Shown here in pieces: positions 41,191-50,259 of a DNA stretch of 56,010 bases. The stretch is from Eshraghiella sp045124255 (GTDB lineage Bacteria; Bacillota; Clostridia; Lachnospirales; Lachnospiraceae): contig JBGVLM010000062.1 of the NCBI GenBank assembly GCA_045124255.1, positions 1 through 56,010 on the forward strand. Reading direction: 5' to 3'. The position numbers and the translations under genes were made by a program. A model generated the notes under the pieces. The model was not told the DNA's origin and did no database searches. It saw nothing but the letters and a program-made list of their open reading frames with translations. Every line of letters starts with the position of its first letter. The stretch's first letter is position 1.

Positions 41191-42825
41191 ATGATTTGTG
41201 CTAATAACGTAACACTCAGAATCGGTAAAAAAGCATTGTTTGAAGATGTCAACATCAAGTTTTCGCCGGGAAACTGCTATGGTCTTATCGGAGCCAACGG
41301 TGCAGGAAAGTCAACCTTCCTTAAAATCCTGTCAGGCCAGCTGGAGCCAAGCAAGGGTGATGTAACAATGTCACCTGGGGAGAGACTTTCTTTCCTTGAG
41401 CAGGATCACTTTAAATATGACTCATATATGGTTCTGGATACTGTTATTATGGGTAATGAAAGACTTTACCAGATAATGAAGGAGAAGGACGCAATCTATG
41501 CCAAGGAGGACTTTACCGAGGAGGACGGAATCCGTGCAAGTGAGCTGGAGGGCGAGTTTGCCGAGATGAACGGCTGGGAAGCTGAATCCGACGCTGCAAT
41601 GCTTCTTAACGGTCTTGGAATTGACCCGGGACTTCATTATAAAATGATGTCAGAATTAAACGGAAGCGAGAAGGTTAAGGTGCTTCTTGCAAAGGCCTTA
41701 TTCGGTAATCCGGATATTCTTCTTTTGGACGAGCCGACTAACCATTTGGATTTGGACGCCATTGCATGGCTGGAGGAATTCCTTATTAATTTTGAGAATA
41801 CCGTTATTGTTGTATCACATGACCGTTATTTCTTAAATAAAGTATGTACTCAGATTGCTGATATTGACTATGCGAAGATTCAGTTATATGCTGGAAACTA
41901 TGATTTCTGGTATGAGTCAAGCCAGTTAATGATTAAGCAGATGAAGGAAGCCAATAAGAAGAAGGAAGAGAAGATTAAAGAGTTACAGGAATTTATTCAG
42001 AGATTCTCTGCGAATGCTTCTAAATCAAAGCAGGCAACTTCAAGAAAAAGAGCACTTGAAAAGATTGAGCTTGATGACATACGTCCTTCAAGCAGAAAAT
42101 ACCCATATATTGATTTCAGACCTTTCCGTGAGATTGGTAATGAGGTACTTACAGTTGAGGGTATCAGCAAAACAGTTGACGGAGTTAAGGTTCTTGACAA
42201 TATTTCTTTCATCGTAAACCATGATGACAAGATTGCTTTTGTCGGTGCTGATGAGCTTGCAAAGACTACATTATTCAAGATTCTTGCAGGCGAGCTTGAA
42301 CCTGATGAAGGAAGCTATAAATGGGGAATTACAACTTCACAGGCATATTTCCCTAAGGATAACACAGCAGAGTTTGACTGTGACGATACTATTGTTGACT
42401 GGCTTATGCAGTTCTCACCTGAGAAGGATGTTACTTATGTAAGAGGCTTCCTTGGAAGAATGCTTTTTGCAGGTGATGACGGTGTTAAGAAGGTTAAGGT
42501 ACTTTCGGGTGGTGAGAAGGTAAGATGTCTTCTCTCCAAGATGATGATTATGGGCTCCAATGTACTTATCCTTGATGAACCTACCAACCATCTTGACATG
42601 GAATCAATTACTGCACTTAATAACGGACTGATTAAATTCCCGGGTGTTGCTCTTTTTGCATGCCATGACCATCAGTTTGTGCAGACAACAGCTAACCGTA
42701 TTATGGAATTCGTCAATGGTAAACTGATTGATAAGATTACCACCTATGATGAATATCTTGAAAGCGATGAGATGGCTCGTAAGAGACAGGTATATACGGC
42801 TAATACGGAAGACGATAATAACTAA
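41191..42825 (+). CDS. ABC-F family ATPase (YkpA/YbiT-like)
   Basis: This 544-residue soluble protein has two ABC domains in tandem and no membrane part; ABC-F proteins act on ribosomes. Domain 1: Walker A GLIGANGAGKSTFLKILSG, signature LNGSEKVKVLLAKAL, Walker B ILLLDEPTNHLDLDA. Domain 2: the P-loop is the variant FVGADELAKTTLFKILAG (Ala in place of the Gly before Lys), with LSGGEKVRCLLSKMM and LILDEPTNHLDME intact. The linker is rich in Lys/Glu (KQMKEANKKKEEKIKELQEF). The P-loop variant is known to me from YbiT-like members and need not abolish activity. Confidence 0.92.
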   Translation: MICANNVTLRIGKKALFEDVNIKFSPGNCYGLIGANGAGKSTFLKILSGQLEPSKGDVTMSPGERLSFLEQDHFKYDSYMVLDTVIMGNERLYQIMKEKDAIYAKEDFTEEDGIRASELEGEFAEMNGWEAESDAAMLLNGLGIDPGLHYKMMSELNGSEKVKVLLAKALFGNPDILLLDEPTNHLDLDAIAWLEEFLINFENTVIVVSHDRYFLNKVCTQIADIDYAKIQLYAGNYDFWYESSQLMIKQMKEANKKKEEKIKELQEFIQRFSANASKSKQATSRKRALEKIELDDIRPSSRKYPYIDFRPFREIGNEVLTVEGISKTVDGVKVLDNISFIVNHDDKIAFVGADELAKTTLFKILAGELEPDEGSYKWGITTSQAYFPKDNTAEFDCDDTIVDWLMQFSPEKDVTYVRGFLGRMLFAGDDGVKKVKVLSGGEKVRCLLSKMMIMGSNVLILDEPTNHLDMESITALNNGLIKFPGVALFACHDHQFVQTTANRIMEFVNGKLIDKITTYDEYLESDEMARKRQVYTANTEDDNN

Positions 42826-42849
42826 TATATAAAATTGGAGGGAGAGCAT

Positions 42850-44595
42850 ATGAAAAGTAGTCAGATATCAATAGTAAAAAGTGATAGCTATCATATGGGT
42901 GCCTGTAAAACAGACAAGGGATATGCTTTTTCATATGCATCTGTCAGGGATAATATAAAATTACTCCTTTTTAAAGAGGATACTAAGGAAGCTGATATTG
43001 AGATTTTGTTAGATTCCTCATATAAAACGGGTGATGTTTTTTCTGTAATTGTAAAGGGCGTAAATCTTGATTCATATATGTATATTTATGAGGAGGGCGG
43101 TTTGTTTGTGTCCGACCCATATGCCTCATGCCTCAGATATTCCGAATATGATGTAAGGGCTGAGGTTCCTTACGGTGTTCTTACTAACAGCAGGTTTAAC
43201 TGGAAGGATGACAAGGCGCCCGGATATACGGCACAGGAGCTTATAATATATAAGCTGCATGTTAAGGGCTGGACAGCCGGTAATGGTTCCAAGGTACGTA
43301 ATAAGGGCACCTTTAAGGGCATTACGGAAAAAATATCATATCTTACAGAACTTGGAATTAATGCTGTTGAATTAATGCCGGTATATGAGTTCGTTCCGGA
43401 TGGCTTCAGAGACAATTACTGGGGTTATGAAAGAGGTTTTTATTTCAGTCCTAAGCTGGACTATTGTGCATGCAGGGATAAAAAACAGGATTATACAGCT
43501 GAGTTTAAGGAAATGGTGCAGAAACTTCATTCCAACGGAATAGAGGTTATTCTTGAAATGTTTTTTCCGGAAGGAATATCGCCGTTATTTATAGATAACT
43601 GTATACGTTTCTGGAAAAAGGAATATCATATAGATGGAGTACATCTGTTATGTGACGGCAGAGCCGGACTTTTTCTGGCCGAGGATGATTATATTAAGGA
43701 TGTTAAGCTCTTTTTCACTAACTGGGATGAGGACTGCAGCAATAAGAACCTGTATGAGTATAACGAGGGCTTTTTGGAGGTCGCAAGGCGGTTATTAAAG
43801 GGTGATGAGAATCAGCTTATGCCTTTTCTGTATGCACTCCGTAAGCATCCCGTGCATGCTTCAAATGTTAATTTTATAGCCTATAACAATGGTTTTACAC
43901 TGGCGGATGTGGTCAGCTATGACCACAAGCATAATGAAAAGAATAACGAAGGCAATAAGGACGGAATCGATTTTAATATAAGCTGGAACTGCGGAATAGA
44001 GGGGGCAACCAATAACCGCAGAATTAAAGAACTCAGAACCAGACTTATGAAAAATGCAATGTGCATGGTTCTGTTATCACAGGGCGTTCCGCTTATATAC
44101 GCGGGAGATGAGTTCGGCAACAGCCAGGATGGTAATAATAATGCATACTGTCAGGATAATGAAACCGGTTGGACTGACTGGACGGCATTAAGGCGCAACA
44201 GAGGTTTTTATGAGTTCGTTAAGCAATTAATTGCTTTTAGAAAGCAGCATAAGGTACTTCGAATGGAGAAGGAGCCGCTTCTGATGGACTATAAATATTA
44301 TGGACTGCCTGATATGTCATTTCACGGAAGCCGTGCATGGTATCCGGAACTTGAGCATTATAACAGACATATCGGTGTTATGCAGTGCGGAAGATACGCA
44401 GGTGAAGAATGTAATGTATACATTGGTTTTAATCTTCACTGGGAGGAGCATGAGCTTGCCCTTCCGACAATTCCCGGAAGGCAGTGGCGTATTGTGCTAA
44501 GTACGTCGGTTTCGCCAGCGGATGAATTATGCGGGGAGCATTTCCTGATGGTGGAACCACGTTCCATCATTGTTCTCGTCGATGAAAAAAAGTAG
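42850..44595 (+). CDS. Isoamylase/GlgX-like GH13 protein with all catalytic residues replaced
   Basis: This 581-residue protein has an N-terminal CBM48-like domain (about 1-110) and a GH13 barrel of glycogen-debranching type (QELIIYKLHVKGWTAGNGSK, AVELMPVYEFVPDGFRDNYW, LSQGVPLIYAGDEFGNSQDG, NAYCQDNETGWTDW). The catalytic blocks are degenerate: region I reads VILEMFFPEG, region II IDGVHLLCDG with Leu267 where the nucleophile Asp should be, region III LFFTNWDED with Thr290 for the acid Glu, and region IV FIAYNNGFTLADVVSY with Asn346-Asn347 for His-Asp. It cannot be a normal hydrolase. Carbohydrate binding or regulation is inferred. GGAGGG precedes the ATG at 42850. Confidence 0.85.
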   Translation: MKSSQISIVKSDSYHMGACKTDKGYAFSYASVRDNIKLLLFKEDTKEADIEILLDSSYKTGDVFSVIVKGVNLDSYMYIYEEGGLFVSDPYASCLRYSEYDVRAEVPYGVLTNSRFNWKDDKAPGYTAQELIIYKLHVKGWTAGNGSKVRNKGTFKGITEKISYLTELGINAVELMPVYEFVPDGFRDNYWGYERGFYFSPKLDYCACRDKKQDYTAEFKEMVQKLHSNGIEVILEMFFPEGISPLFIDNCIRFWKKEYHIDGVHLLCDGRAGLFLAEDDYIKDVKLFFTNWDEDCSNKNLYEYNEGFLEVARRLLKGDENQLMPFLYALRKHPVHASNVNFIAYNNGFTLADVVSYDHKHNEKNNEGNKDGIDFNISWNCGIEGATNNRRIKELRTRLMKNAMCMVLLSQGVPLIYAGDEFGNSQDGNNNAYCQDNETGWTDWTALRRNRGFYEFVKQLIAFRKQHKVLRMEKEPLLMDYKYYGLPDMSFHGSRAWYPELEHYNRHIGVMQCGRYAGEECNVYIGFNLHWEEHELALPTIPGRQWRIVLSTSVSPADELCGEHFLMVEPRSIIVLVDEKK

Positions 44596-44624
44596 TTGAA
44601 ATATATACCATATTAGTATAAAAT
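44596..44624 (+). promoter_or_regulatory. Promoter of efp
   Basis: TTGAAA and TAAAAT are separated by 17 bases and start just after the stop of the GH13 gene. Confidence 0.55.
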
Positions 44625-44658
44625 GGTGAGAGACAAATTCTAAGGAGGTATACTACAC

Positions 44659-45216
44659 ATGGTAGTAGCAGGTGATTTTAAGAACGGTATCACAATCGAA
44701 ATGGATAACAATATTTGGCAGATTATTGAATTCCAGCATGTTAAACCAGGCAAGGGTGCAGCCTTTGTCAGAACCAAATTAAAAAATGTCAAGAGCGGTG
44801 GCGTTGTTGAGAAGTCTTTCAGACCAACAGAGAAATTCCAGCTTGCTCACATTGATAAATCAGAATATCAGTATCTTTACTCAGACGGAGAATTTTATTT
44901 CTTCATGAACACAGAGAACTTCGAGCAGATTCAGCTTGATGAAGAAAGCGTAGGAGATTCATTAAAATTCGTTAAAGAGAATGATATGTGTAAGCTTTGC
45001 TCATACCAGGGACAGGTGTTCGCTATCGAGCCACCTATGTTCGCTGAGCTTGAGATTACAGAGACAGAACCAGGCGTTAAGGGCGATACAGCTACAGGTG
45101 CTACTAAACCTGCAACTGTTGAGACAGGTGCAATAGTTTATGTTCCGCTTTTTGTTAACCTTGGTGACAAGATTAAGATTGATACCAGAACTGGTGAATA
45201 TCTTTCAAGAGTTTAA
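44659..45216 (+). CDS. efp: Elongation factor P
   Basis: This 185-residue translation factor relieves ribosome stalling at proline runs. It has the KOW-like domain (DFKNGITIEMDNNIWQIIEF, HVKPGKGAAFVRTKLKN), with Lys32 at the tip of domain I, the modifiable position used by Bacillus EF-P. The OB domains follow, with IDTRTGEYLSRV at the C-terminus. A strong AAGGAGG lies before the ATG. It is transcribed alone, from its own promoter to a terminator. Confidence 0.97.
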   Translation: MVVAGDFKNGITIEMDNNIWQIIEFQHVKPGKGAAFVRTKLKNVKSGGVVEKSFRPTEKFQLAHIDKSEYQYLYSDGEFYFFMNTENFEQIQLDEESVGDSLKFVKENDMCKLCSYQGQVFAIEPPMFAELEITETEPGVKGDTATGATKPATVETGAIVYVPLFVNLGDKIKIDTRTGEYLSRV

Positions 45217-45267
45217 TTCCTGATAAATTCATTTCATTAATTTACTGCCTTTACGGCAATTTCTTTT

Positions 45268-45293
45268 GGGCTGCTTATGCAGCCCGGATTTTT
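45268..45293 (+). terminator. Terminator of efp
   Basis: The hairpin gggctgc-ttat-gcagccc is followed by GGATTTTT. A second, weaker tgcc/ggca hairpin lies just before it at about 45247. Confidence 0.8.
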
Positions 45294-45382
45294 CTAAGAT
45301 TCGTGCGTTTTATTCGTGCAGTATCCAAATATGACAGTATAATCCTTTGCCTGCCCGGGTTGAATAATAGAAAGGATTATTT

Positions 45383-46294
45383 ATGAAATATGAAAACTTT
45401 ATAGAAGAGATTAAGGCTTGTGTGGAAGAATTGTGTCCAAACAACACTATCCGTATTGAAAAGGTTGTAAAAAATAATTCATACGAGCTGGACGGACTGG
45501 TAATTATGAGGGAAGGAGCTGATGCAATACCCACTATATATCTGAACGGCTATTACAGTGATTATCTTAAAGGCCGTTCAATTGAAAATATTGCTGCTGA
45601 GATAGTTGAAATTGACTGTAAAAACAGACTTGATATTTCAATCGACATTAAAAATTATACGGATTTTGAAATTATGAGAAAAAGAATAATGTATAATATT
45701 GTTAATTTTGAAAAAAACAGCTGTTTATTAGAAAAAGTTCCAAACAGAAAATATCTTAATTTTGCAATTATATATTTCTGCCTTACCATGGAAACGGACT
45801 GTTCCTGTGCAACATGGATAGTTACAAATGATTTTTTGAAAATATGGGGCGTAGAAGAAGAGGAACTTTTTGCGGCGGCCGCTGAAAATACCTGCAGGGA
45901 AATGCCTGCCGTTATAAAGAGTATGCCGGAAATAATTAATGAAATATCGTCTGCCACGGATTTTGCTGAAACTGAAGAATGGAATGAGGATGATTTTGCC
46001 GGAATGCCCATGATGTATGTAATAACTAATAAGCAGCAGTTCTACGGAGCAGGAACGATATTGTATCCGGACATGCTTAAGGAACTTTCTGAACGATATG
46101 GCAATTTTTATGTTCTGCCAAGCAGTATACATGAGTTAATTATTGTTCCTGATGAGGGATATATATGTGATGATGAACTTATAAGTATGGTAAGGGATGT
46201 AAACCGTACCCATGTACGTGCAGATGAATTTTTGTCAGATGAGGTTTATTATTACAATACTCAGGCAAAAGAGTTATATATATTAAATAAATAA
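45383..46294 (+). CDS. DUF5688 family protein
   Basis: This 303-residue acidic protein resembles the DUF5688 family: MKYENFIEEIKACVEE, then VVKNNSYELDGLVIM, TIYLNGYYSDYLKGRSIENI and later YVITNKQQFYGAGTILYPDM, FYVLPSSIHELIIVP. The family is common in Lachnospiraceae, often in several copies or near mobile regions; its function is unknown. No signal peptide or membrane helix is seen, so it is cytoplasmic. It lies alone between the efp terminator and gdhA. Confidence 0.8.
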   Translation: MKYENFIEEIKACVEELCPNNTIRIEKVVKNNSYELDGLVIMREGADAIPTIYLNGYYSDYLKGRSIENIAAEIVEIDCKNRLDISIDIKNYTDFEIMRKRIMYNIVNFEKNSCLLEKVPNRKYLNFAIIYFCLTMETDCSCATWIVTNDFLKIWGVEEEELFAAAAENTCREMPAVIKSMPEIINEISSATDFAETEEWNEDDFAGMPMMYVITNKQQFYGAGTILYPDMLKELSERYGNFYVLPSSIHELIIVPDEGYICDDELISMVRDVNRTHVRADEFLSDEVYYYNTQAKELYILNK

Positions 46295-46344
46295 ACCAAT
46301 ATACATAATAATATTAAGAAATTTAAGCAAAATGAAAAAAATTC

Positions 46345-46373
46345 TTGCGTATATAGTACATCTTTAATATAAT
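46345..46373 (+). promoter_or_regulatory. Promoter of gdhA
   Basis: TTGCGT and TATAAT are separated by 17 bases, about 45 bases before the gdhA start. Confidence 0.6.
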
Positions 46374-46417
46374 GTAAAAGGAAAAATTGATAGAAACGTA
46401 TTAAGGAGGACATTGCT

Positions 46418-47752
46418 ATGTCATATGTTGATGAAGTCTTGGCAAATGTTATTGCTAAGAATCCTGCTCAGCCTGAATTCCATCAGGCAGTTAAAGAAGT
46501 ACTTGAATCACTTCGTGTTGTAATCGAAGCTAATGAAGAAGAGTACAGAAAAGAAGCTCTTTTAGAGAGACTTACTACACCTGAAAGAATTATTATGTTC
46601 CGTGTACCTTGGGTAGATGATAACGGACAGGTTCAGGTTAATAATGGTTTCCGTGTACAGTTTAACAGTGCAATCGGACCTTACAAGGGAGGATTACGTT
46701 TCCATCCTTCAGTAAATCTTGGTATTATTAAATTCCTTGGATTCGAGCAGATTTTCAAAAACTCTTTAACCGGACTTCCAATCGGCGGTGGTAAGGGTGG
46801 TTCTGATTTCGACCCTAAGGGAAAATCAGATAGAGAAGTTATGGCATTCTGCCAGAGCTTTATGACCGAACTTTGCAAGCATATCGGTGCTGACACAGAC
46901 GTTCCTGCCGGAGATATCGGTGTAGGCGGACGTGAAATCGGTTATATGTACGGACAGTATAAGAGAATCCGTAATCTTTATGAAGGTGTACTTACAGGTA
47001 AGGGTCTTACATATGGTGGTTCTCTTGCAAGAACACAGGCTACAGGCTATGGTCTTTTATATTTAACAGAAGAGATGTTAAAATGCAACGGTAAGGATAT
47101 TGCCGGTAAGACAGTTGCTGTTTCAGGTGCAGGTAATGTAGCTATTTACGCTATTGAGAAAGCAATCCAGTTGGGTGCAAAGCCTGTTACATGCTCAGAT
47201 TCAACAGGCTGGATTTATGATCCGGAAGGAATTGATGTAGCTTTATTACAGGAAGTTAAGGAAGTTAAGAGAGCAAGATTGACTGAATATGCAGCTTCAA
47301 GACCATCTGCTCAGTATCATGAAGGAAAAGGTGTATGGACAGTTAAATGTGACATCGCTCTTCCATGTGCTACACAGAACGAACTTAACCTTGATGACGC
47401 TAAGGCACTTGTTGCAAACGGCTGCTTCGCAGTAGCAGAGGGTGCTAACATGCCTACAACTCTTGAGGCAACAGAATATCTCCAGCAGAACGGAATTCTT
47501 TTCTGCCCTGGTAAGGCATCTAACGCAGGTGGTGTTGCAACATCAGCTCTTGAGATGAGCCAGAACTCAGAGAGACTTAGCTGGACCTTCGAAGAGGTTG
47601 ATTCTAAGCTTAAGAATATCATGGTTAATATCTTCCATAACCTTGATGACGCTTCTAAGAAGTACGGAATGGAAGGCAACTATGTTGCAGGTGCTAATAT
47701 CGCAGGCTTCCTTAAGGTTGCTGAGGCTATGAAGGCACAGGGTATTGTATAA
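46418..47752 (+). CDS. gdhA: NADP-type glutamate dehydrogenase
   Basis: This 444-residue hexameric dehydrogenase assimilates ammonia by reductive amination of 2-oxoglutarate. Substrate and catalytic motifs are GPYKGGLRFHPSVNLGIIKF, LPIGGGKGGSDFDPKG with the catalytic lysine and DVPAGDIGVGGREIG with the catalytic Asp. The dinucleotide fold is VAVSGAGNVAIYAIEKA. GANMPTTLEA and GKASNAGGVATSALEMSQ complete the 50-kDa class I pattern of the GdhA/NADP group. AAGGAGG precedes the ATG, and codon use is noticeably biased, suggesting high expression. Confidence 0.96.
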   Translation: MSYVDEVLANVIAKNPAQPEFHQAVKEVLESLRVVIEANEEEYRKEALLERLTTPERIIMFRVPWVDDNGQVQVNNGFRVQFNSAIGPYKGGLRFHPSVNLGIIKFLGFEQIFKNSLTGLPIGGGKGGSDFDPKGKSDREVMAFCQSFMTELCKHIGADTDVPAGDIGVGGREIGYMYGQYKRIRNLYEGVLTGKGLTYGGSLARTQATGYGLLYLTEEMLKCNGKDIAGKTVAVSGAGNVAIYAIEKAIQLGAKPVTCSDSTGWIYDPEGIDVALLQEVKEVKRARLTEYAASRPSAQYHEGKGVWTVKCDIALPCATQNELNLDDAKALVANGCFAVAEGANMPTTLEATEYLQQNGILFCPGKASNAGGVATSALEMSQNSERLSWTFEEVDSKLKNIMVNIFHNLDDASKKYGMEGNYVAGANIAGFLKVAEAMKAQGIV

Positions 47753-47785
47753 TAGCTGATTTCTAAGATATAAGATAATATTGAT

Positions 47786-47822
47786 AAGTCCTGTAAAACA
47801 TTGCGTTTTACAGGACTTTTTT
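47786..47822 (+). terminator. Terminator of gdhA
   Basis: A 14-bp perfect stem (aagtcctgtaaaac / gttttacaggactt) with an ATTGC loop is followed by TTTT. Confidence 0.93.
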
Positions 47823-47883
47823 TGATTTATGGGTTTGATATAAATATTGGTCAAATATTATAGAATATATTGTTTAAAAAATA

Positions 47884-47921
47884 GCTGTAAAATTCTTCGT
47901 TGAATTTTACAGCATATTTTT
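47884..47921 (+). terminator. Terminator-like hairpin overlapping the TA promoter
   Basis: A 12-bp perfect stem (gctgtaaaattc / gaattttacagc) is followed by ATATTTTT. It insulates the downstream toxin-antitoxin operon, and its right arm carries that operon's -35 box. Confidence 0.75.
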
Positions 47922-47928
47922 GTATAAT
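47900..47928 (+). promoter_or_regulatory. Promoter of the Phd/RelE operon
   Basis: TTGAAT and TATAAT are separated by 17 bases; the -35 box lies within the hairpin at 47884-47913. Confidence 0.6.
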
Positions 47929-47975
47929 ATATGTGCAAGGTGAAGAAACTATATCAAAGAAAGGAAGTTGATTTT

Positions 47976-48224
47976 ATGCCGAATATATTACCCGTATCAG
48001 ATTTAAGAAATTATAATGAAGTATTGAAAAATTGTGTGGTTGGGGAACCGGTATTTTTAACTAAGAACGGAAGAGGTAAGTTTGTAGTTATGGATATTGA
48101 AGATTACGAGCGCGAAAAGGCGGAGAAAAAGCTGCTTATGAAATTGCAGGAAGCAGAAGAGGCGGTTAAGGACGAAAGTGCTTGGATGAGTCTGGATGAG
48201 CTGAAAACATCTGTTGGGGTATAG
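47976..48224 (+). CDS. Phd/YefM family antitoxin
   Basis: This 82-residue protein has the Phd/RelB DNA-binding start MPNILPVSDLRNYNEVLKN, then GEPVFLTKNGRGKFVVMDIE, followed by a helical Lys/Glu-rich C-terminus that wraps the toxin. The ATG at 47976 begins the family sequence and follows AAGGAAG; an in-frame ATG at 47931 adds residues overlapping the promoter region. It is co-transcribed with the RelE/ParE toxin gene four bases downstream. Confidence 0.9.
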   Translation: MPNILPVSDLRNYNEVLKNCVVGEPVFLTKNGRGKFVVMDIEDYEREKAEKKLLMKLQEAEEAVKDESAWMSLDELKTSVGV

Positions 48225-48227
48225 CTT

Positions 48228-48533
48228 ATGATGAAATTACGGATTAACCCTTTAGTTGCAGAGGATTTAAAGAACATTAAAGAGTATATTGCTGAAGATA
48301 ATGAAGAGATGGCAGTAAAAACCATTCAAGAGATATACACTCGAATTGAGAATATACAACAATTTCCGTACATGGGAGCTGACCTTTCTAAAAGAGTCAG
48401 CTTCCGGACGGATTATAAGTATGCGATTTCCGGAAATTATGTAGTGTTGTATAAGATAGGGAACGAGTATGTGGAGATTTACCGAGTGGTGAATCGGTAT
48501 CAGGATATTACGCAAATATTTGAAAAACTATAG
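48228..48533 (+). CDS. RelE/ParE family toxin
   Basis: This 101-residue protein has the RelE/ParE fold pattern: LRINPLVAEDLKNIKEYIAE, ETAVKTI-like EEMAVKTIQEIYTRI, NIQQFPYMGADLSKRV, and YAISGNYVVLYKIGNEYVEI with VVNRYQDITQIF. These toxins cleave ribosome-bound mRNA or poison gyrase; which applies is not clear. The gene is complete, unlike the HigB remnant. ATGs at 48228 and 48231 both fit. Confidence 0.9.
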   Translation: MMKLRINPLVAEDLKNIKEYIAEDNEEMAVKTIQEIYTRIENIQQFPYMGADLSKRVSFRTDYKYAISGNYVVLYKIGNEYVEIYRVVNRYQDITQIFEKL

Positions 48534-48709
48534 CATAAATATAAATTTAAGTAAAAATACACACAAACGAAATGTGTGATTTTAATTACTTTATAAAATA
48601 TAGGCGGGTATTAAAATGCATAAAATATTAAAAATCAACATCCGACGCAATAAATACGGTAATTTAAAGGACTTATAGAATCAAGTGAATACGAACTATA
48701 ATGAGTATT

Positions 48710-48754
48710 GAAAAAGGGTATCCTCTAAGTTATTTCATGACTTAGGGATACCCT
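48710..48754 (-). terminator. Terminator of the MATE transporter gene
   Basis: On the minus strand, agggtatccctaagt and acttagaggataccct pair with one bulged base, followed by TTTTT. It lies 30 bases after the transporter stop and can also stop read-through from the toxin gene. Confidence 0.8.
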
Positions 48755-48783
48755 AAAATTTACAAGTAAAATACCATGTTATT

Positions 48784-50124
48784 CTAATCCAGGCTGTTCA
48801 TCCATTTCTTCCGCTTAAGTACAATTAATGAAATCCCAAATCTGATACATTCCTCTAAGGACAAAATAAAGTAAACATAAGGAATTGAAAGATTCAGAAC
48901 AAATGCTGTAAGCAGTCCGAGAGGGACACCGAAGCCCCAAGTTCCAATCATATCAATTGCCATGGCATATTTTGTCTTTCCGCCGCTTCGTATGATTCCG
49001 CCGCCAAGAATCATATTAAGTACCTTAAATGGAGCGACAAGGGCATAGGCTAACAGGATTTGCTCAGTGAGAAGCTTCACAGAGTCCTCCACCTGATAGA
49101 TTTCTACATAATATCTGCCGGATACAATAACTACTGCGGATAATATCAGCGAGCCGACAAAGCCGTAGAAAAGCAGCTTTTTAGATGATTTATAAGCATC
49201 ATCATATTCTTTGTTTCCTAATTTTTTACCTATTATAACACTTGCAGCCTGAGACAGACCGCAGAGTGCGCCAATCAGCAGTCCCTGTACAGGATTTGTT
49301 AATGTCATCGCAGCACTTGCATTTGTACCGATATGACCGTAAATGGCAGCATATACGTTTTCGCCAAGGCTCCATGCGAATTCGCAGATAAGAATCGGCA
49401 TAAGCATATTAAAATACTGCTTCCAGTTGATTTTTGACATTGCTTTTTCCATATTTTTTGAAAGCTTAAGACAGTCATTGTGTTTTAAAAGCATCAAAAG
49501 CATGATGAGGAAATTAATGCACTGCGAAATCAGGGTTGCGATTGCCGCACCGTTAGCTCCCATTGGGGAAAAACCAAATTTTCCGAAAATAAGTACGTAG
49601 TTAAGAACCGTATTTAAAATTGCGGAAGCGATGCTTGCAAAAAGCGGAAGCTGTGCTTTTTCTATACATCGGAACATCGTGGACAGCATAGTGGCACCTG
49701 CCATTGGCAGAAAAGTAGCTGAAATAATTCTAAGATACTCGGCGGAAGCGGATATTGTCGAGGTATCCTTGGTATAAAGTGACATTATCTGCTTTGGAAT
49801 TATGGCACAGATTATTGTGAATACCGCCGCCATGCCTATTGCAAGCAGAAGATTCAGATAAAAACTTCTTCGTACCTCTGATTTATTTTTCTGACCTATG
49901 TACTGGGAAATCATAATTCCGGCAACGGCTCCGATTGCGGAAACCATTACAGAAAAAATAGATGAAAACTTTCCGGCAAAGCCGACACCTGCGACGCTTA
50001 CGCTTCCAAGCTGTCCAATCATAATCTGGTCCACAATGCTGAAGGAGGACTGGAGCATTGATTGAAGTGCAACGGGGATTGCTAAATTACATACGGTGGA
50101 TAAAAAACTTTTTTCGTGTTTCAT
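48784..50124 (-). CDS. MATE family efflux transporter
   Basis: This 446-residue membrane protein with twelve predicted helices belongs to the multidrug and toxin extrusion family. N-terminal features are IPVALQSMLQSSFSIVDQIM with IGQLGSVSVAGVGFAGKF, repeated in the second half as TLTNPVQGLLIGALCGLSQA, and there is a typical Gly-rich loop. It should use Na+ or H+ to export small cationic compounds, but the substrate is unknown. The start at 50124 (MKHEKSFLS) follows GAGGAGG by seven bases; an upstream ATG at 50151 has no such site. The LacI gene lies just upstream on the same strand. Confidence 0.9.
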   Translation of the reverse strand: MKHEKSFLSTVCNLAIPVALQSMLQSSFSIVDQIMIGQLGSVSVAGVGFAGKFSSIFSVMVSAIGAVAGIMISQYIGQKNKSEVRRSFYLNLLLAIGMAAVFTIICAIIPKQIMSLYTKDTSTISASAEYLRIISATFLPMAGATMLSTMFRCIEKAQLPLFASIASAILNTVLNYVLIFGKFGFSPMGANGAAIATLISQCINFLIMLLMLLKHNDCLKLSKNMEKAMSKINWKQYFNMLMPILICEFAWSLGENVYAAIYGHIGTNASAAMTLTNPVQGLLIGALCGLSQAASVIIGKKLGNKEYDDAYKSSKKLLFYGFVGSLILSAVVIVSGRYYVEIYQVEDSVKLLTEQILLAYALVAPFKVLNMILGGGIIRSGGKTKYAMAIDMIGTWGFGVPLGLLTAFVLNLSIPYVYFILSLEECIRFGISLIVLKRKKWMNSLD

Positions 50125-50259
50125 AGGAAAACCTCCTCGTATATTTTTCACCTTTATTTTAGCTCCGCAAAAATATAATTACAAAGGTTAAACGCATAAC
50201 CCATACCAAAAATAAAGGGTTGAATTTGTGCAGATTTGACAAATACAACCCTCTAAAAC

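Noticed and set aside
48615..48678. 20-codon frame MHKILKINIRRNKYGNLKDL
   Set aside because: Too short, no convincing ribosome site, and no partner gene; it lies in an AT-rich gap before a terminator. I see nothing else in 48,534-48,709.
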